Shown piece after piece: positions 8,401 through 8,901 of a DNA stretch of 8,901 nucleotides. A program made the translations under genes and the position numbers. The notes under the pieces are model-generated. The model made no database searches. It was not told where the DNA came from and saw nothing but the letters and a program-made list of their open reading frames with translations. Numbering within the stretch: the stretch's first letter is position 1; each line of letters begins with the position of its first letter. The DNA lies in contig JAKADW010000069.1 in the NCBI GenBank assembly GCA_021820165.1, forward strand, positions 1 through 8,901, given 5' to 3'. The stretch is from Bacillota bacterium (lineage in GTDB: Bacteria; Bacillota_E; Sulfobacillia; Sulfobacillales; Sulfobacillaceae).

Positions 8401-8901
8401 TTGGTAATAATTCCGTCTTGGCTCAGCACCCATCCGTCCGTTCCGCTGGGATTGATGGCCAGACCGACGGCGGGCGCCTGCACGGCAGCAGTGGGTGTGA
8501 GTTTGAGGGCGTCGCCATAGCTAAGCACGCTTCCGCTCTTGAGCAAAACCCAATAGCCGTTGCCATCGGGGGTCGACTGAATGGCGATTGCTCCCGAGCT
8601 TGGAGCGGGTCCCGCATAAAGCGCAGCACCGTCCAGGGGGGAGACCGACCCCGCTTGGTTGAGCAGTAAGAGGCCGCGGGAACCCACGGAGACGGCAACG
8701 GAATTGGATGCACCATTGTCTGCAGTCACCGTTAACGGGCCGGAGACGGCATCCTTAGGGATCATCACCGTGACTGAGGTCGTCGACCATTTTTCAATGG
8801 GCAACTCCACCGCGCCTAACATCACCACGTCGTTAACATCCGGTGCGGCCACGGACCAATCAAAGTTTGAACCATAGATGGTAAGCGTCGATCCGCTTTG
8901 C
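5442..8901 (-). CDS. Wall-anchored modular GH18 glycosidase: IPT/TIG, propeller repeats, GH18 with nested peptidoglycan-binding domain, Ig-like, three CWB2 repeats (5' partial)
   Basis: The frame stays open to the window edge, so the N-terminus and signal peptide are missing. Numbering here is from the GTG codon at 8852, which is internal: the 16 codons before it (including GSTLTIYGSNF) begin an IPT/TIG domain that ends near residue 56. Six repeats follow at 57-298. A GH18-type TIM barrel spans about 302-727, with HFNGANIDFEG (catalytic acid E417, partner D415), LLGIPGYGQVW (528-538), VWFDNA (688-693) and GVSLWAMGE (710-718). These resemble the YaaH/SleL-type spore glycosidases. A peptidoglycan-binding domain is inserted at about 590-675. 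An Ig-like domain (738-821) and three CWB2 repeats (822-1134) close the protein. GH18 enzymes of this type cut beta-1,4-linked N-acetylglucosamine polymers, so peptidoglycan or a related wall glycan is the likely substrate. The stop is TAA at 5442-5444, and the gene is convergent with the protease operon. Reduced or absent activity is possible because of active-site changes (N410, N413, S489). Confidence 0.9.
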   Translation of the reverse strand, partial: QSGSTLTIYGSNFDWSVAAPDVNDVVMLGAVELPIEKWSTTSVTVMIPKDAVSGPLTVTADNGASNSVAVSVGSRGLLLLNQAGSVSPLDGAALYAGPAPSSGAIAIQSTPDGNGYWVLLKSGSVLSYGDALKLTPTAAVQAPAVGLAINPSGTDGWVLSQDGIITNLLSANATVPQTVYSLPPGNYVGMAASPLSSGYYALNQNGTVTGEGTVKGTWHSGAGSAVAIAADPAGGFWVLGKNGSVSALDGAQNFGNLEATVALAGEVPTAIASTPDGGGYYIATQSGKIYAFGNAILPKDLAAPTTPAANTTALAVVGPYRHYGVEDLAYWYPTGSLSQYVTYQNTMGQAANIISPHWYGVGPGGQVGGPGSSINAQVAEMQANGLRVVPMFGRSFNASLGPLATVTGQNQIVSGIVAAVYQHHFNGANIDFEGLPPNSSGYLDAFVQKLRAALGPNHLLVTNVYPEWAPYTNQRGQSVPGYLDSVYNYSVLSQLSNYMVIMGYSMAFNPGPIASLTHDTGIINYLLHGANGTGGPIANLNHVLLGIPGYGQVWQGTTGFGTAQSMTISQITSMLNKLHATSTYDPHAGENFAHYRIPFTAPAATIQNGATGPNVVALQYGLSKVLADPKKFGASNTNGKPPALPLTLDGIYGNETQAAVTAFQTDFGIAGDPSGVYGPATRSQLAHLSSHDASGFSPGVPATVWFDNAQADLAHALLAQSNGLAGVSLWAMGEADPKYFSTLAQGTNVSANPNLVLSLSSPTLYAGVSNTETVTVSQGSGFPIANLTVTLDGQTATTNGSGQAAFNLTPSAAGSLTVSAQDPTGQTVASANITVAVPGITRLAGATRYQTAIKLTKSALAQAQTVILTTSTNYPDALSGAPLATSLGAPILLTDPNSLTSATAKEMAKLGAKNVVLLGGTAAISTNVADTLTKEGYHVTRYAGASRFSTAADIAAAMGDPSHVAVIANGDSFPNALSVAPIAASQGWPLFLANGQSRPTPLTPSTVKALKNLSVTSVYVVGDTTEISNAIEKQLAALNIHSVRIQGTPAAGPVYGTNLAVLQYFASKISLTHLYVATGGDFPDALTAAPIAARTHSAVLLIPGTSALPSQETSWLSSKTGQVGVADIVGGTAAITTSYANGVATSLGISPS
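5450..6389 (-). repeat. Three canonical CWB2 (cell wall binding repeat 2) modules
   Basis: Three modules of roughly 100 residues cover residues about 822-1134 of the GH18 protein. Modules 1 and 2 begin with the family signature (ITRLAGATRYQTA at 824-836, VTRYAGASRFSTA at 923-935); module 3 has the weaker VRIQGTPAAGPVYGTNLA. Each has the (Y/F)P(D/N)AL core (NYPDALSGAP, SFPNALSVAP, DFPDALTAAP), a strand such as PILLTDP, and a closing VGGT or VGDT strand. In clostridial surface proteins such triplets attach the protein non-covalently to wall polymers, so this is the likely anchor. There is no LPxTG motif. Confidence 0.9.
6828..7085 (-). other. Peptidoglycan-binding domain (PG_binding_1 type) nested in the GH18 domain
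   Basis: Residues about 590-675 carry the family pattern: GATGPNVVALQYGL (593-606), then LDGIYGNETQAAVTAFQ (632-648), FGIAGDPSGVYGPATRSQL (651-669). GH18 sequence precedes it (ENFAHYRIPF, 574-583) and resumes after it (GVPATVWFDNA, 683-693). It replaces a loop of the barrel and probably binds wall glycan or peptide near the active site. Confidence 0.85.
7959..8684 (-). repeat. Six propeller-like repeats of about 41 residues (protein level)
   Basis: The repeats are recognised by a G(Y/F/W)-x-x-x-(N/Q/K)-x-G-x-(V/I) core: GLLLLNQAGSVSPLDGA (60-76), GYWVLLKSGSVLSYGDA (99-115), GWVLSQDGIIT (140-150), GYYALNQNGTVTGEG (182-196), GFWVLGKNGSVSALDGA (219-235) and GYYIATQSGKIYAFGNA (263-279). Most are preceded by an (S/N)P-x-(S/G)-G or TPDG-x-GY turn. 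This style occurs in exported surface proteins of Gram-positive bacteria and suggests a six-bladed propeller, probably for adhesion or spacing. No catalytic motif is visible. Confidence 0.75.
8685..8901 (-). other. IPT/TIG immunoglobulin-like domain, cut by the window edge
   Basis: Reading inward from the right edge, GSTLTIYGSNFDWS, VMLGAVELPIEKWSTTSVTVMIP and GPLTVTADNGASNS follow the order of an IPT/TIG fold (GxxLTIxGxNF, a short strand, WSxTxITVxVP, GxLTVT). The domain continues past the window edge, so residues before QSG are unknown. Confidence 0.75.

Noticed and set aside
8850..8852. GTG 8852 as the start of the minus-strand wall protein
   Set aside because: The frame is open to the right edge and the upstream codons (GSTLTIYGSNFDWS) complete the IPT/TIG domain, so this is an internal valine codon.

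Overview
The window is moderately GC-rich, fully coding apart from one 127-base gap, and carries four genes. Three things point to a Gram-positive acidophile of the Sulfobacillus/Alicyclobacillus kind (Firmicutes): a sedolisin/kumamolisin (S53) protease, a family that works at low pH; exported proteins carrying cell wall binding repeat 2 (CWB2) modules; and a glycosidase core resembling the GH18 enzymes of spore formers. Sulfobacillus is my best guess, but it is inferred from content and not from any sequence search.

Positions 1-5314 (plus strand) form a tight three-gene operon. It encodes a Nudix-family hydrolase (1-696), a membrane-anchored or exported PQQ-type beta-propeller protein (693-2105), and a very large exported S53 protease (2102-5314). 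Both junctions are 4-base stop/start overlaps (ATGA and GTGA), so translation is probably coupled. The protease has an activation prodomain, an extra beta-rich insert, a catalytic domain with E389, D393, D472 and S585, an Ig-like domain and three worn CWB2-like repeats at its C-terminus.

Positions 5315-5441 are the convergent intergenic gap. It holds a perfect 14-bp hairpin (5393-5425) that probably terminates transcription from the left and perhaps from both sides.

Positions 5442-8901 (minus strand) encode most of a large modular wall protein whose N-terminus lies beyond the right edge of the window. In order it has an IPT/TIG domain, six about 41-residue propeller-like repeats, a GH18 glycosidase domain with a peptidoglycan-binding domain nested inside it, an Ig-like domain and three canonical CWB2 repeats. 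I see no tRNA, rRNA, CRISPR or mobile element.

Taken together this looks like a cell-surface locus: a wall-associated acid protease with a propeller partner faces a wall-anchored glycosidase, and both large enzymes end in CWB2-type triple modules. The most notable points are the cryptic CWB2 tail on the protease, the domain placed between its prodomain and catalytic domain, and the nested peptidoglycan-binding domain in the GH18 enzyme.
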